Assembly: GCA_902785785.1 (NCBI GenBank)
Contig: CADAAA010000006.1
Coordinates: 1-38,866 of the forward strand
DNA: 38,866 nt
From: an uncultured Bacteroidia bacterium
GTDB lineage: Bacteria > Bacteroidota > Bacteroidia > Bacteroidales > UBA932
Direction of reading: 5' to 3'
A model generated the notes under the pieces. That model had not been told where the DNA came from, searched no databases, and was given only the letters and a program-made list of their open reading frames with translations. A program made the translations under genes and the position numbers. Below are positions 15,875 to 23,806 of the stretch, piece after piece. Position 1 is the first letter of the stretch. Each line of letters opens with the position of its first letter.

Positions 15875-16196
15875 TCAATTCATCTCGCGCGCGGTACACA
15901 CCCAGTAGCCGTCACGCTTGCCATTTTTGCGTACAAGGATGCCTTTCTTCTGAAGGCTGATGGTGAGTCTTTTTACCGTGGAGATGGACTTTCCGATAGT
16001 CTTCTTCAAGGCCTCTTGCGTGATGTGGGGATTCTCTCCGACAGCTTTGAGAACGGCTAATTCTTCCAAAGAGCAATTCAAAGTATCAAATTGAGACTTT
16101 GAAACATCCGGAGTGGTACTTTGGACGGACACGTGCATTTCCCGATTGGAAATGCCCCGGTTCCCCTTGTTTGATGTATTTGTCGAAATCGCTCAT
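15875..16196 (-). pseudogene. Winged-helix C-terminal fragment with a stray N-terminal piece (Fic-like?)
   Basis: The frame 16138-15875 (87 codons) encodes a clear winged helix-turn-helix (ELAVLKAVGENPHITQEALK, then KTIGKSISTVKRLTISLQKK and RDGYWV). Such domains end Fic and AlbA_2-type proteins. In another frame, an ATG at 16196 starts MSDFDKYIKQGEP, which resembles the N-terminus of some Bacteroidales Fic proteins. The middle of such a gene, with any catalytic motif, is missing. I read the locus as a deleted gene; the wHTH alone could still be expressed from its own ATG. The Fic assignment is from memory of family sequences and is uncertain. Confidence 0.4.
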
Positions 16197-16569
16197 AAAA
16201 GATTTAGTCGACGGCTCTTAACATACAAATTTACTGATAAATGCGCAGAAACACAAGGACGGCTCTGTTTGAACAGTAGATAAGACTTTCCTCTCTGGGC
16301 ATTTGGGGTCCTGTACTAAGGCCATAACCTATAATTAATTATGGCTTAAGCACAAATACTGCGGTTATCTTTGTTTTTATTACAGTTTATGTCTGACTTT
16401 CTGCTTCCCTACGACGTGTAGGGAAGCAAGTTAATGGTGGTTGCTTACCACCTTTAATGGTGGCATACTCTTATGCGGAAGGAATGAGCCACAGAGCAGA
16501 ACACATTGTTTACACGAAATCAAGGCTGACACACAGTGATCCCCGAGAGATGGTGGTGAATTAGCACCT
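16197..16569. other. Intergenic stretch with a -7 box and serial hairpins
   Basis: No gene seen. It holds a GCCATAA/TTATGGC hairpin (about 16320-16345), a plus-strand TATCTTTG at 16366-16373, a perfect 10-bp hairpin GCTTCCCTAC (16403-16412) / GTAGGGAAGC (16418-16427), and directly after it a GGTGGT/ACCACC hairpin with a further GGTGG copy. The run could be a small structured transcript. Confidence 0.4.
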
Positions 16570-17331
16570 TTATAGGTAAAGAATCTTTCCGCTATCAAAC
16601 GACAGATGCTCCAGGGCAAATACATACCCAAGCTGATTAGACAAGCACCGTGTCTTCCCAATCTGCCTGTCAATGTTCCGGTGAGAGTGGCCGTAAATCC
16701 AATAGTCAGCCCCACAGGTCTCGATGAAATCGTCCTCATTTGAAACAAAGGCACCGTTGATACGGCTTCCTTTGAAATCCGGAGATGATAACTGGAATGA
16801 AGGGACATGATGTGTTACGATTACCCTCTTAGATGCGGAGGAAGACTTGCACGCTCGCCGCAAGAAATCCATGCATCGTTCATGCTCCTTATTGAACTGC
16901 TCAAAGGTTAACGTCTCCCCCTCGAACATGATCCTATGGAAATCCGTCACCCCGGATTCGGTTGCAAAGGCATCCTGCAGGGGAATGTGAGCCCATAACG
17001 TGGAGAGGACGACCTCCACCTCATTAAGGTTCACAACGGCATTATAGTGGACCGTAACATTAGATCGTATCTTCAGTAGTTCTCCCTCAGAAAGTGTCGC
17101 GATATCATAATACTTATAAAACTCATGATTTCCTGGGATGACTAGTACTTGCTCAAACTGGTCAGCCACCAACTCCCAAAACGGATGCTTGGCATAATTA
17201 TCGTCACCCAAATAACCGATGTCTCCGGCCAGTACAAGGACATCTCCCACTTTTTCAAGCGGGTGCTGCTTGAGATATCGCCAGTTTTCGGCAAACTCAA
17301 GATGGAGGTCAGATGCAAATTGAATGGTCAT
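16570..17331 (-). CDS. Calcineurin-like metallophosphoesterase
   Basis: 253 aa. All five family blocks are present: DLHLE at residues 8-12, GDIGYLGD at about 36, GNHEFY at about 66, THHVPS at about 172 and GHSHRN at about 213. It should be a cytosolic dimetal phosphoesterase of unknown substrate (nucleotide, nucleic acid or phosphoprotein). It starts 15 bases after the stop of the nucleotidyltransferase gene, so it is probably the third gene of the AbiE-like operon. A phosphoesterase beside a nucleotidyltransferase toxin is suggestive of reversing or supporting a nucleotide modification, but that is inference. Confidence 0.85.
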   Translation of the reverse strand: MTIQFASDLHLEFAENWRYLKQHPLEKVGDVLVLAGDIGYLGDDNYAKHPFWELVADQFEQVLVIPGNHEFYKYYDIATLSEGELLKIRSNVTVHYNAVVNLNEVEVVLSTLWAHIPLQDAFATESGVTDFHRIMFEGETLTFEQFNKEHERCMDFLRRACKSSSASKRVIVTHHVPSFQLSSPDFKGSRINGAFVSNEDDFIETCGADYWIYGHSHRNIDRQIGKTRCLSNQLGYVFALEHLSFDSGKILYL

Positions 17332-17346
17332 TTCTTATTGCAAACA

Positions 17347-18150
17347 CTATTCGGGCGCCTGCTCCGTTCCCAGAAAGATCTTCCTCGCCTTCTCCACCAG
17401 CATCTCCGCGTTCAAACGTGGAAGTCTCATCGCTTTGAAGAGCTCTTTTCCAGGCAAGTCGTTCGAAATAACATTTAAGAATTCACGCATGTCCTTCTCA
17501 ATCTTCGGCGGGAGACTGAATCTTGTCTCTTCATTGAGGGCGGGAATCATACGGAATACATCCTTCTTATGTTTGTCAATATCATTCTGGTCTTCATCTC
17601 CACCCTCCGCATTCCTCTTCGTCATATCAAGGAAGGCTTTTGCTTTCAAACATATCAGACTTTCGGGATTGGCGTAGTGTACTCCTCCCACCAGATCGCT
17701 GAAGCGAATGGTGAAATCATAATAATCGTCGTCCATAAGAATTGCAGATAGGCTGGACAGGTCCTCTCCGGCCGGAATGGGTGTAATATGCGCGTCTTCC
17801 GGGATGTCCATCAGGCCGAGATTCCGGGAAAACAGTTCGATCTGTTTCGGGAAACTCTTTTCTGCGGGTTTGATGAAACGAAAGTATTCGTGTTTCCGCT
17901 CCGACTCTTCTTCATCGGACTCTCCTCGCTGGCGCTGCTCATACCCTCCTGTTTTGATAAACTCCCAGAAACGCTGCACGAATGCATCTGACAATGCTTC
18001 GACAATCAAAACCAGGTCAATGTCTTTGGTTGCACGAGGCTCCTGCTGCATTTCCTCTTCATGGATGTTGCAAGCCGTTCCACCTATGATGACATAGTTC
18101 TCTTCCATGCCAGAAAAGAACTCTTTGAAAACATCTAATCCTCTAACCAT
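17347..18150 (-). CDS. AbiEii-like nucleotidyltransferase
   Basis: 267 aa. The N-terminus has the DNA polymerase beta-type nucleotidyltransferase signature: IIGGTA at residues 21-26 and TKDIDLVL with D43 and D45. AbiEii toxins of this fold transfer nucleotides to tRNA and block growth; here the length is near typical. Its start overlaps the end of the preceding gene by 16 bases (18135-18150), the tight coupling usual in AbiE-like pairs. The rest of the protein is helical. A non-toxin nucleotidyltransferase of unknown target is the alternative. Confidence 0.75.
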   Translation of the reverse strand: MVRGLDVFKEFFSGMEENYVIIGGTACNIHEEEMQQEPRATKDIDLVLIVEALSDAFVQRFWEFIKTGGYEQRQRGESDEEESERKHEYFRFIKPAEKSFPKQIELFSRNLGLMDIPEDAHITPIPAGEDLSSLSAILMDDDYYDFTIRFSDLVGGVHYANPESLICLKAKAFLDMTKRNAEGGDEDQNDIDKHKKDVFRMIPALNEETRFSLPPKIEKDMREFLNVISNDLPGKELFKAMRLPRLNAEMLVEKARKIFLGTEQAPE

Positions 18151-19115
18151 AGTATTTCTTCAATCATTGTTTTAAGTTCCTTCTGTATTCGTTCATCATC
18201 ACTGTCTCGCATTGACAAATATAATGACAATTTATCCACCATCATATTGGTTGCAAGAATCTGTGGATCGTATATCCATACCTGAATCTCATTCTCTCCA
18301 TATAGTGGATTCGTGTCCTGCTTGATTGCTCTGTACTCTTTGGGGCCCATCGCTACCATTTCGTGATCAGCCTCAATGAGCATCCCGTATTCGGCCAGGG
18401 CGTTTTGACCGCACGTGAGACCCTGGAGGCTCATATCTGTACGAACGATCCTTAACACCGGGTTCCTCAAAGAATCAAGGGAGGCGTTCCATAATGCTTT
18501 GCCACCAAATTTGAATCGCAGATATTTTGGCTTCCCTCCGCTTAATTCTGCGAGTCCCTTTTCCACCAACCAACGAAGGCCGCGAGTGACATTAGCGGTA
18601 GACGCACCAATAATTGCGGCGATTTCCTTGCCGGTCTTTCCATTAAGAACAGCTACCTCCAAGTGATAGAGAATCACCAATTGAGCCGTCGCGGGAATTG
18701 TCTCTGGCATAGGAACGTCTTCTATAATCTTTCCCAAGTCCATAAGGAGTGCCGGTAGGAACAACTGTTTTCCCGGGACAATGAAGTTTACGCGTTTATT
18801 TGTTAATCTTTGCAGATTATAAGATGCCACATTGACCATTAAGAAAACAGGCAAAAGACCTGTCGCTAGTGATAGTGCCTGTGCTCTCTTTGAATACTGT
18901 GCAGGTGTGGTATCAGCCTCCTTGTCAACCAATGCGAAGCAGAGACGCTTGTCAAATAACGCTCCTTCGAATAAATCGTAAGCCCCCAATAGATACATTG
19001 GGACCCGCTCCCTTAACTTAGTATCGAGAGGCTTAATGGTCACCTTCTCTCCTGTTAAGAGCTCTATATAAGAAACTGTTTTTACAATAATTTCATTCAT
19101 TCTGCACGATTTCAT
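18135..19115 (-). CDS. AbiEi-like transcriptional regulator / antitoxin with winged helix
   Basis: 326 aa from the ATG at 19115; an inner ATG at 19100 is also possible. Residues about 140-205 form a MarR-like winged helix (LNGKTGKEIAAIIGAST, then VTRGLRWLVEKGLAEL and KYLRF). The C-terminal part is a separate domain (SLQGLTCGQNALAEYGMLIE, IQVWIYDPQ). In AbiE-type systems the first gene is a DNA-binding antitoxin and autorepressor, and the order regulator then overlapping nucleotidyltransferase is the same here. A near-perfect promoter lies upstream. Confidence 0.75.
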   Translation of the reverse strand: MKSCRMNEIIVKTVSYIELLTGEKVTIKPLDTKLRERVPMYLLGAYDLFEGALFDKRLCFALVDKEADTTPAQYSKRAQALSLATGLLPVFLMVNVASYNLQRLTNKRVNFIVPGKQLFLPALLMDLGKIIEDVPMPETIPATAQLVILYHLEVAVLNGKTGKEIAAIIGASTANVTRGLRWLVEKGLAELSGGKPKYLRFKFGGKALWNASLDSLRNPVLRIVRTDMSLQGLTCGQNALAEYGMLIEADHEMVAMGPKEYRAIKQDTNPLYGENEIQVWIYDPQILATNMMVDKLSLYLSMRDSDDERIQKELKTMIEEILWLED

Positions 19116-19131
19116 CTTATTTGAAACTATG

Positions 19132-19160
19132 CAAATATAGTGATAATTATTTTATTTTCA
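19132..19160 (-). promoter_or_regulatory. Promoter of the AbiE-like operon
   Basis: Minus-strand TATATTTG (19139-19132) is preceded by TTG at exactly 19 bases, matching the Bacteroidetes TTTG-N19-TAnnTTTG arrangement. It is 16 bases before the ATG at 19115. One of the best promoters in the window. Confidence 0.65.
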
Positions 19161-19192
19161 ACAAATTTTACTTGTTCTTAATAAACTGCGAA

Positions 19193-19287
19193 TCAAATCA
19201 ATCCATCAAACTTCGTCATCGAGCTCGCCTTGATGGAATCCACGATGTCGATGTAGGGCTTCATGGCCTTGTAGTCGGAGTGCGCCC
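19193..19287 (-). pseudogene. Integrase C-terminal relic (right copy of the 69-base repeat)
   Basis: On the minus strand about 31 codons read GAHSDYKAMKPYIDIVDS and on to KFDGLI and stop (TGA 19193-19195), the end of a tyrosine recombinase with the second His and the nucleophile Tyr. Similarity to an integrase ends abruptly upstream of GAHSD. The inner 69 bases (19197-19265) repeat 5674-5742 with three mismatches. Confidence 0.75.
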
Positions 19288-19346
19288 CTGCCCGCTTGCA
19301 AATCCAGAACAAATTACTATCTTGTAATACAAAACCTTAACTCCTT

Positions 19347-19496
19347 ATGGGAACATTATTCGAGCCGTTTATTATCGCCTTCTGGGTGTTCATCGGCACA
19401 GTCGCACTGGGGCTCCTGTGGCTTCTCGGCATCGTATTCCGCGAAGCTTTCCCAAAATCCAATACAAAGAAGAAAAAGGATCTTAAAACAAAGTAG
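19347..19496 (+). CDS. Small single-pass membrane protein, 49 aa
   Basis: ATG at 19347 to TAG at 19494-19496. The product starts MGTLFEPFIIAFWVFIGT, continues with a hydrophobic VALGLLWLLGIVF helix, and ends in a Lys-rich tail (KSNTKKKKDLKTK). A hydrophobic N-terminal half followed by a basic tail is a plausible inner-membrane topology. A TATCTTG sequence resembling the -7 box sits about 30 bases upstream. No family recognised. Coding status rests on composition and intact frame only. Confidence 0.5.
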   Translation: MGTLFEPFIIAFWVFIGTVALGLLWLLGIVFREAFPKSNTKKKKDLKTK

Positions 19497-19560
19497 GACT
19501 AAGCCCCGGTTTAATACGGCAGCTGGAAAAGCTTTTATTTCGGGGCAATGTATTATCTCT

Positions 19561-19752
19561 ATGAAAAGAATCACCTTCACCGGCACCAACTACGACGAGA
19601 TCAAGCGTCTCTGCGGGGACAAAGTCCTCGCACCGTACTTCTGCATGGGCTTCTCCATGCTGTCCGTGGACACGGGAGAGGGTTTCGTCTCTGTGAATGA
19701 AGGAGATACCATCGTCCGGGAAGACGATGGCTCCCTGCGGATTGAGCGATAG
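19561..19752 (+). CDS. Small conserved-looking protein, 63 aa
   Basis: Starts MKRITFTGTNYDEIKRLCGD; soluble, acidic C-terminal half (NEGDTIVREDDGSLRIER). The pattern of alternating hydrophobics and the VSVNEGDTIV turn suggest a small beta-rich domain. Not recognised. Its position, between the island's right repeat and the carbohydrate genes, gives no clear role. Confidence 0.55.
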   Translation: MKRITFTGTNYDEIKRLCGDKVLAPYFCMGFSMLSVDTGEGFVSVNEGDTIVREDDGSLRIER

Positions 19753-19889
19753 TGGCCTTCCCGGTGTGAATTAAGGGAAAAAAGTCCTCCCACGGACTGG
19801 TCAGAAGTTGGAAGTGCGACTTTTTTTACATATTTTAGTCAATGGAATCGAATACCCTCAACTAACCACTATCAATCCCCAATCGATAT

Positions 19890-20672
19890 ATGAAAAAAAG
19901 TGTATTACGTACTTGTTTAGCAAGTATTTTCTTGTTTCTCTTGACGCTTCCCGTGTCGGGACAGAAGCCTTCTGCTAAACAGGATATTGCGGAGGCTCTG
20001 AAAGGCTATTTCAAGCCTGCAGGCGAAGCCCCCGTTGCGCCCGACGATGAGGGATTCATCCGCCGCTGGCTTATGCTCGATCCAATCAGTAAACCGGACA
20101 TTTCAGTCAACTCGTTTACTGAGAGATTCGTCCGCCACACTTTGTCTGAGGAATTCCTGCCCGGTGATAAGGGCTACCTTCCGAAAAAAGGAGAGAAAGT
20201 CAAGTTAAAGATGGCATATCAGCCGCCTGTGGATGTCACGGCCCGCAGAAGAGTGATCGAGACTGCTGCTCCTGACACTGTGAAAGCTACATTGGTATGG
20301 CATCCCCTTGACAGCGACCATTTCTTTATCAAGCTTATCCGTTTCGCCGCCGGTCTGAACAAGGACCGCTATTGCGTGGTGTACAATCAGGTTACTGTGC
20401 TGAACTGTGAGGAAGATATTGAGAACGTAAGGCTTTCTGTCGGCTCAAACAAGTCCTCGATGTGGTGGCTTAACGGAGAGGAAGTTCTGGTCATGCCAGG
20501 CGACAGGTACATGGTGGCTGACAATAATGTGTCCAGACGTATCACTCTCAAGAAGGGAAAGAACATCCTCCGTGGTGCGGTGCTTACCGGCAATGGGATG
20601 AGTGAATGCTGTGTTCGTATTCTTGATGAAAACGGAAAGCCGTTCAAGGGTTATACAATAACTTGTGATTAA
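19890..20672 (+). CDS. Exported protein, carbohydrate-esterase-associated beta-sandwich domain
   Basis: 260 aa. Signal peptide MKKSVLRTCLASIFLFLLTL then PVSGQ. The mature protein includes DDEGFIRRWLMLDPI, HPLDSDHFFIKLIRFA, and a conserved block NVRLSVGSNKSSMWWLNGEE followed by GKNILRGAVLTGNGM. This resembles the accessory C-terminal domain found in Bacteroides secreted acetylxylan-esterase-type proteins, here without an esterase catalytic domain. It probably binds sugar or supports the GH43 enzyme whose gene starts 24 bases downstream. Likely co-transcribed with it. Confidence 0.65.
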   Translation: MKKSVLRTCLASIFLFLLTLPVSGQKPSAKQDIAEALKGYFKPAGEAPVAPDDEGFIRRWLMLDPISKPDISVNSFTERFVRHTLSEEFLPGDKGYLPKKGEKVKLKMAYQPPVDVTARRRVIETAAPDTVKATLVWHPLDSDHFFIKLIRFAAGLNKDRYCVVYNQVTVLNCEEDIENVRLSVGSNKSSMWWLNGEEVLVMPGDRYMVADNNVSRRITLKKGKNILRGAVLTGNGMSECCVRILDENGKPFKGYTITCD

Positions 20673-20695
20673 TTTGAGAGAAGCCAAAACTAGAT

Positions 20696-22150
20696 ATGAG
20701 AGCGAAGATTATCACTGCTGCGGTTTTGTCAATCGCGACCGCGACTGCAGCATTTGCACAGATAGGACATCCATTCATCCACGACCCTTCAACTATCGTC
20801 AAATGTGATGGCAAGTATTATACTTTCGGGACCGGAAGCGGCGGCCTCATCTCTGAGGACGGCTGGACTTGGCATAGTGGAGCAGTGCGTCCTGGTGGTG
20901 GTGCGGCCCCTGATGCCATAAAGTTGGGAGACCGATACCTTGTCGGCTACAGCACTACCGGCGGTAATGGGAGTGGCGGAAGCCATGCAAGTTCCATCAT
21001 GGTCATGTGGAACAAGACTCTCGATCCTGAGTCACCGGACTTTGCCTATTCTGAGCCCATCGAGGTCGCATCTACACTTGACGACGAAGACTGCAACGCT
21101 ATAGATATCGGTCTGTTCCTCGCTCCGGACGGAAGGCTCTGGTGCACATATGGAACCTATTTCGGCTTCATTCGCCTGGTGGAGCTCGATCCAGTGACCG
21201 GCCATCGCGTCGAAGGGAACGAGGCCATTGACATCGGACGCAATATGGAGGCTTCAGTCATGATTTTCCGTGACGGATGGTACTATCTCCTCGGAACACA
21301 CGGAACTTGCTGTAGCAGCGTCAATTCCACATATAATATCGTCGTCGGCCGCTCACGCAGCCCTCAAGGACCGTTCTACGATAATGTCGGCCGTACTATT
21401 ATACAGGGGGGCGGTAAGCCCGTCATTACGACAGAAGGCCGTCTGGTCGGACCAGGACATTTCGGACGCTATATTGAAGAAGAAGGCGTTGAGAAGATGT
21501 CTTTCCATTGGGAGGCAGACATGGATCAGAGTGGAAGGAGCGTCCTGGGCATCAGACCTATAATATGGAAAGACGGCTGGCCTGAAGCAGGTGACGCCTT
21601 TGTTCCCGGAACTTATGAGGTGGAGTCTGTAAGAAGCGGGTATGCCCTTGAACTTGCAACTGATTTCATATCTGCCCAAGGAGCTGCCCGTGGAATGTCA
21701 AGGGTTGACGATCAGCCTGTCATTTCCATTGAAGCTCAGAAGCTTGAAGATGTCATCGGAAGATGGCCGGAAGGAACCATTCAGGTCAGGAACGGATTCT
21801 ATCTGGCACGTCCTAACCAGAGGTGGAGCATAATCCCTGTCCCGGAGGCTGGAGGTTACCTTGGGGGGCCATACTACAAGATCGTCATTGCTGGAACTGA
21901 ACGTGCATTGGCTGCTACTGCTGATGCAGAAGTTGAGGCTGTACCCGAATTTACCGGTGCTCCTGAACAGCTATGGCGCATCGACCAGTTGACTGACGGT
22001 ACGTTCAGGATCATGCCGAAGTCTGTTCCCGGTCATACTGAGCCTCTGGCTCTCGTTAGTATTGGTGACGCTTCCCCAACGCTCGTGAAGTTTGACTTCA
22101 ACACCGACAATTCCAAGTGGAAATTCAAGCGCTTCGAAGCTTTGCAATAA
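20696..22150 (+). CDS. GH43 family glycoside hydrolase, arabinanase-like
   Basis: 484 aa with a signal peptide (MRAKIITAAVLSIATATAAF then AQ). Residues 23-310 form a GH43 five-bladed propeller: base D30 (HDPSTI), pKa-modulating D137 (AIDIGLF) and acid E185 (NMEASVM). GPGHFGRY supplies the His often bound to a central metal in endo-arabinanases. From about 310 a C-terminal beta domain (with QRWSIIPVP and EQLWRID repeats) looks like a ricin-type sugar-binding module. It probably cuts arabinan or arabinoxylan side chains outside or in the periplasm; the exact subfamily is not decided by sequence reading alone. Confidence 0.85.
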   Translation: MRAKIITAAVLSIATATAAFAQIGHPFIHDPSTIVKCDGKYYTFGTGSGGLISEDGWTWHSGAVRPGGGAAPDAIKLGDRYLVGYSTTGGNGSGGSHASSIMVMWNKTLDPESPDFAYSEPIEVASTLDDEDCNAIDIGLFLAPDGRLWCTYGTYFGFIRLVELDPVTGHRVEGNEAIDIGRNMEASVMIFRDGWYYLLGTHGTCCSSVNSTYNIVVGRSRSPQGPFYDNVGRTIIQGGGKPVITTEGRLVGPGHFGRYIEEEGVEKMSFHWEADMDQSGRSVLGIRPIIWKDGWPEAGDAFVPGTYEVESVRSGYALELATDFISAQGAARGMSRVDDQPVISIEAQKLEDVIGRWPEGTIQVRNGFYLARPNQRWSIIPVPEAGGYLGGPYYKIVIAGTERALAATADAEVEAVPEFTGAPEQLWRIDQLTDGTFRIMPKSVPGHTEPLALVSIGDASPTLVKFDFNTDNSKWKFKRFEALQ

Positions 22151-22402
22151 CTCAGCATACAGGAAACTGCCGGGTCGGGGATTCTAGTCGTCGAAGCCGA
22201 TGAAAGCTCCGTCCTTGTCAAAGCGGAGTTGGTCCAAATATGGTTCTATGACAAAGATACACGATTTTGTCCATTCTGTCGAATCCAGCAGCCGGAACAT
22301 ATCCTATAATCGCCACAAATTGGGATTTCCAGCATGAGGGGGCTTCTGTAACTTTGCAGACGTGATAATTGACTCAGTTAAACCCTGCAAACGAAAGTAC
22401 AC
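22151..22402. other. Intergenic region with leader of the ECF-type gene and a minus-strand coding relic
   Basis: A plus-strand TAACTTTG (22349-22356) is a good -7 box 46 bases before the ATG at 22403. On the minus strand about 20 codons ending at a TAG (22185 region) read VIEPYLDQLRFDKDGAFIGF then DD, which looks like a protein C-terminus; a TATCTTTG lies just upstream of it (22259-22252). It may be a deletion relic. Confidence 0.35.
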
Positions 22403-22957
22403 ATGAAACCCGTTTTCAAGATCATCCTGCTGGCGGTAGCCTACCTTCTCACATACATTCTAGGTTCATGCACCGGCCTCATTCATCCGGCGTGCTATGC
22501 GTATGTCGGAGCGGTCCTCCCCCTGCTGACTGCTCTTATCTATCTTTTGACTTGCACGACTATCCGAGGCTTCGGAGCTGCGACGATCCTGAACGGATTC
22601 GTCTTCGTCATGCTATTGATTACCGGCGAGGCGGACACGACGCTCGCCATCGGCTTCGCCATCCTGACGGCTCTCGCCGAAATCATCCGTTATTTCTGTA
22701 AGTATGACACGCTGAAAGGCATTCGCTGGAGTTTCATTCCCTTTGCTTTCTCCTTCTTCGCCTACACAGCCCACTGGTGGACCGATACGGAAGGGTCGCT
22801 CGCGGCTGCAGTGGAAGAGATGCGTACCGGATACGACCAGCTGATGATTCCCGTTATCAACAACATCCCGGTGCTGGTCGTAGTACTGGTCCTGACCATC
22901 CCCGTGGCAGTTCTAGCCATGCGCCTTGCTGAGCGTTCGCTGAAAAAACAGCTGTAA
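22403..22957 (+). CDS. Multipass membrane protein, MptD-type putative ECF transporter S component
   Basis: 184 aa with five to six hydrophobic helices, beginning MKPVFKIILLAVAYLLTYIL. The overall pattern (helices, a short aromatic loop FFAYTAHWWTDTEG, final helix and basic end AERSLKKQL) resembles MptD/Trep_Strep-type substrate-binding membrane proteins of energy-coupling-factor transporters. The ligand is unknown and no ECF ATPase is in the window. The last ~46 bases recur at 27,889. It converges with greA through a shared terminator. Confidence 0.55.
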   Translation: MKPVFKIILLAVAYLLTYILGSCTGLIHPACYAYVGAVLPLLTALIYLLTCTTIRGFGAATILNGFVFVMLLITGEADTTLAIGFAILTALAEIIRYFCKYDTLKGIRWSFIPFAFSFFAYTAHWWTDTEGSLAAAVEEMRTGYDQLMIPVINNIPVLVVVLVLTIPVAVLAMRLAERSLKKQL

Positions 22958-22961
22958 GGAC

Positions 22962-22989
22962 AGCATCACACTCAGTCGAGCGTGATGCT
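22962..22989. terminator. Bidirectional terminator between the ECF-type gene and greA
   Basis: Perfect 8-bp stem AGCATCAC (22962-22969) / GTGATGCT (22982-22989), partly inside the last codons of greA. It serves two convergent genes 14 bases apart. Confidence 0.5.
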
Positions 22990-23439
22990 TTCGATTCTGA
23001 GGCGCAGGATCCCGGAAGGGACCTGCGCCTCGGCGATTTCGCCGACTTTCTTGCCCATCAGGGCGGCGCCGATCGGCGATTTCAGCGAAATCTTGCCGGC
23101 CTCGAGGTCCATCTCGTGGGGGCTGACTATCTCGAATGTCATGCGGGCATTTGTCGAGAGGTTGGTGAATTCGACCCGGCTCAGAAGGGAAACCCTGTCT
23201 TTCGGGAGGGCGTCGGGATTGATAACGCGCGAATGCTCCAAGACTTTCTGCAGGAAACGGATGCGGCTGATGGTCTTAGCTTGTATCCTCCTTGCTTCAC
23301 GGTATCCCGCATTCTCGCTCAGGTCCCCCTGGGCGCGGGCCTCCGCGAGGTCGTCCTTCACTTTGGGGTAAACCTCATTGATAAGATGCTTCAACTCGGC
23401 CGCAATCTCGTCGTATCGTTGCTTTGACAGGTATTCCAT
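22972..23439 (-). CDS. greA: Transcription elongation factor GreA/GreB family
   Basis: 155 aa, family-typical length (~158). The N-terminal coiled coil (1-75) carries the tip GDLSENAGYREA with the acidic residues that reactivate RNA polymerase cleavage of backtracked RNA. The C-terminal FKBP-like domain ends with SPIGAALMGKKVGEIAEAQV, the usual signature. The -7 box (TAAATTTG, 23451-23444) ends four bases before the ATG, so a leaderless mRNA is likely. Its presence marks this stretch as core genome. Confidence 0.92.
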   Translation of the reverse strand: MEYLSKQRYDEIAAELKHLINEVYPKVKDDLAEARAQGDLSENAGYREARRIQAKTISRIRFLQKVLEHSRVINPDALPKDRVSLLSRVEFTNLSTNARMTFEIVSPHEMDLEAGKISLKSPIGAALMGKKVGEIAEAQVPSGILRLRIESITLD

Positions 23440-23806
23440 GCCTCAAATTTACTCATTTTTCGGCGAAACACATTATCCCCCGCCGATGGGGCTCATCGCC
23501 TGCGGCCTTTTCGATGATGCGCGCGATCTTCTGCCTTTTCTCCGCAAATCGTTTCGGACGTAGATGACGTCTAGACGGGGCTGTGAGCGAGCTTGCTGTT
23601 CCTGACCTCGGGAATTTCGTCGGGTCTCGGACATAATATGGCTCCGCAGGTCACTCAAGGCCATGCCCTTGTTCTCAACGATTTGTCCTCTCAGCGCGGC
23701 GGGCGCCGGGGGATACTGAGTTGTATCTCTCTTTTGGAGTCAAGCAGATTATTTTCTATCTTCACACCGAAGATCGTTTTATAGAGGCAAAAGAAGTAAA
23801 CGGATT
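23440..23806. other. Leader region A, duplicated at 27,889-28,134
   Basis: No gene. Contains the greA promoter, then blocks that recur before the HD gene: about 23510-23572, 23655-23692 and 23720-23806, up to and including the start codon (CGGATTATG). A short ATCTTC/GAAGAT hairpin (23757-23773) is shared by both copies. Confidence 0.7.

Noticed and set aside
16431-16808. 125-codon minus-strand frame
   Set aside because: Overlaps the 3' end of the metallophosphoesterase gene in another frame; the latter has all family motifs.
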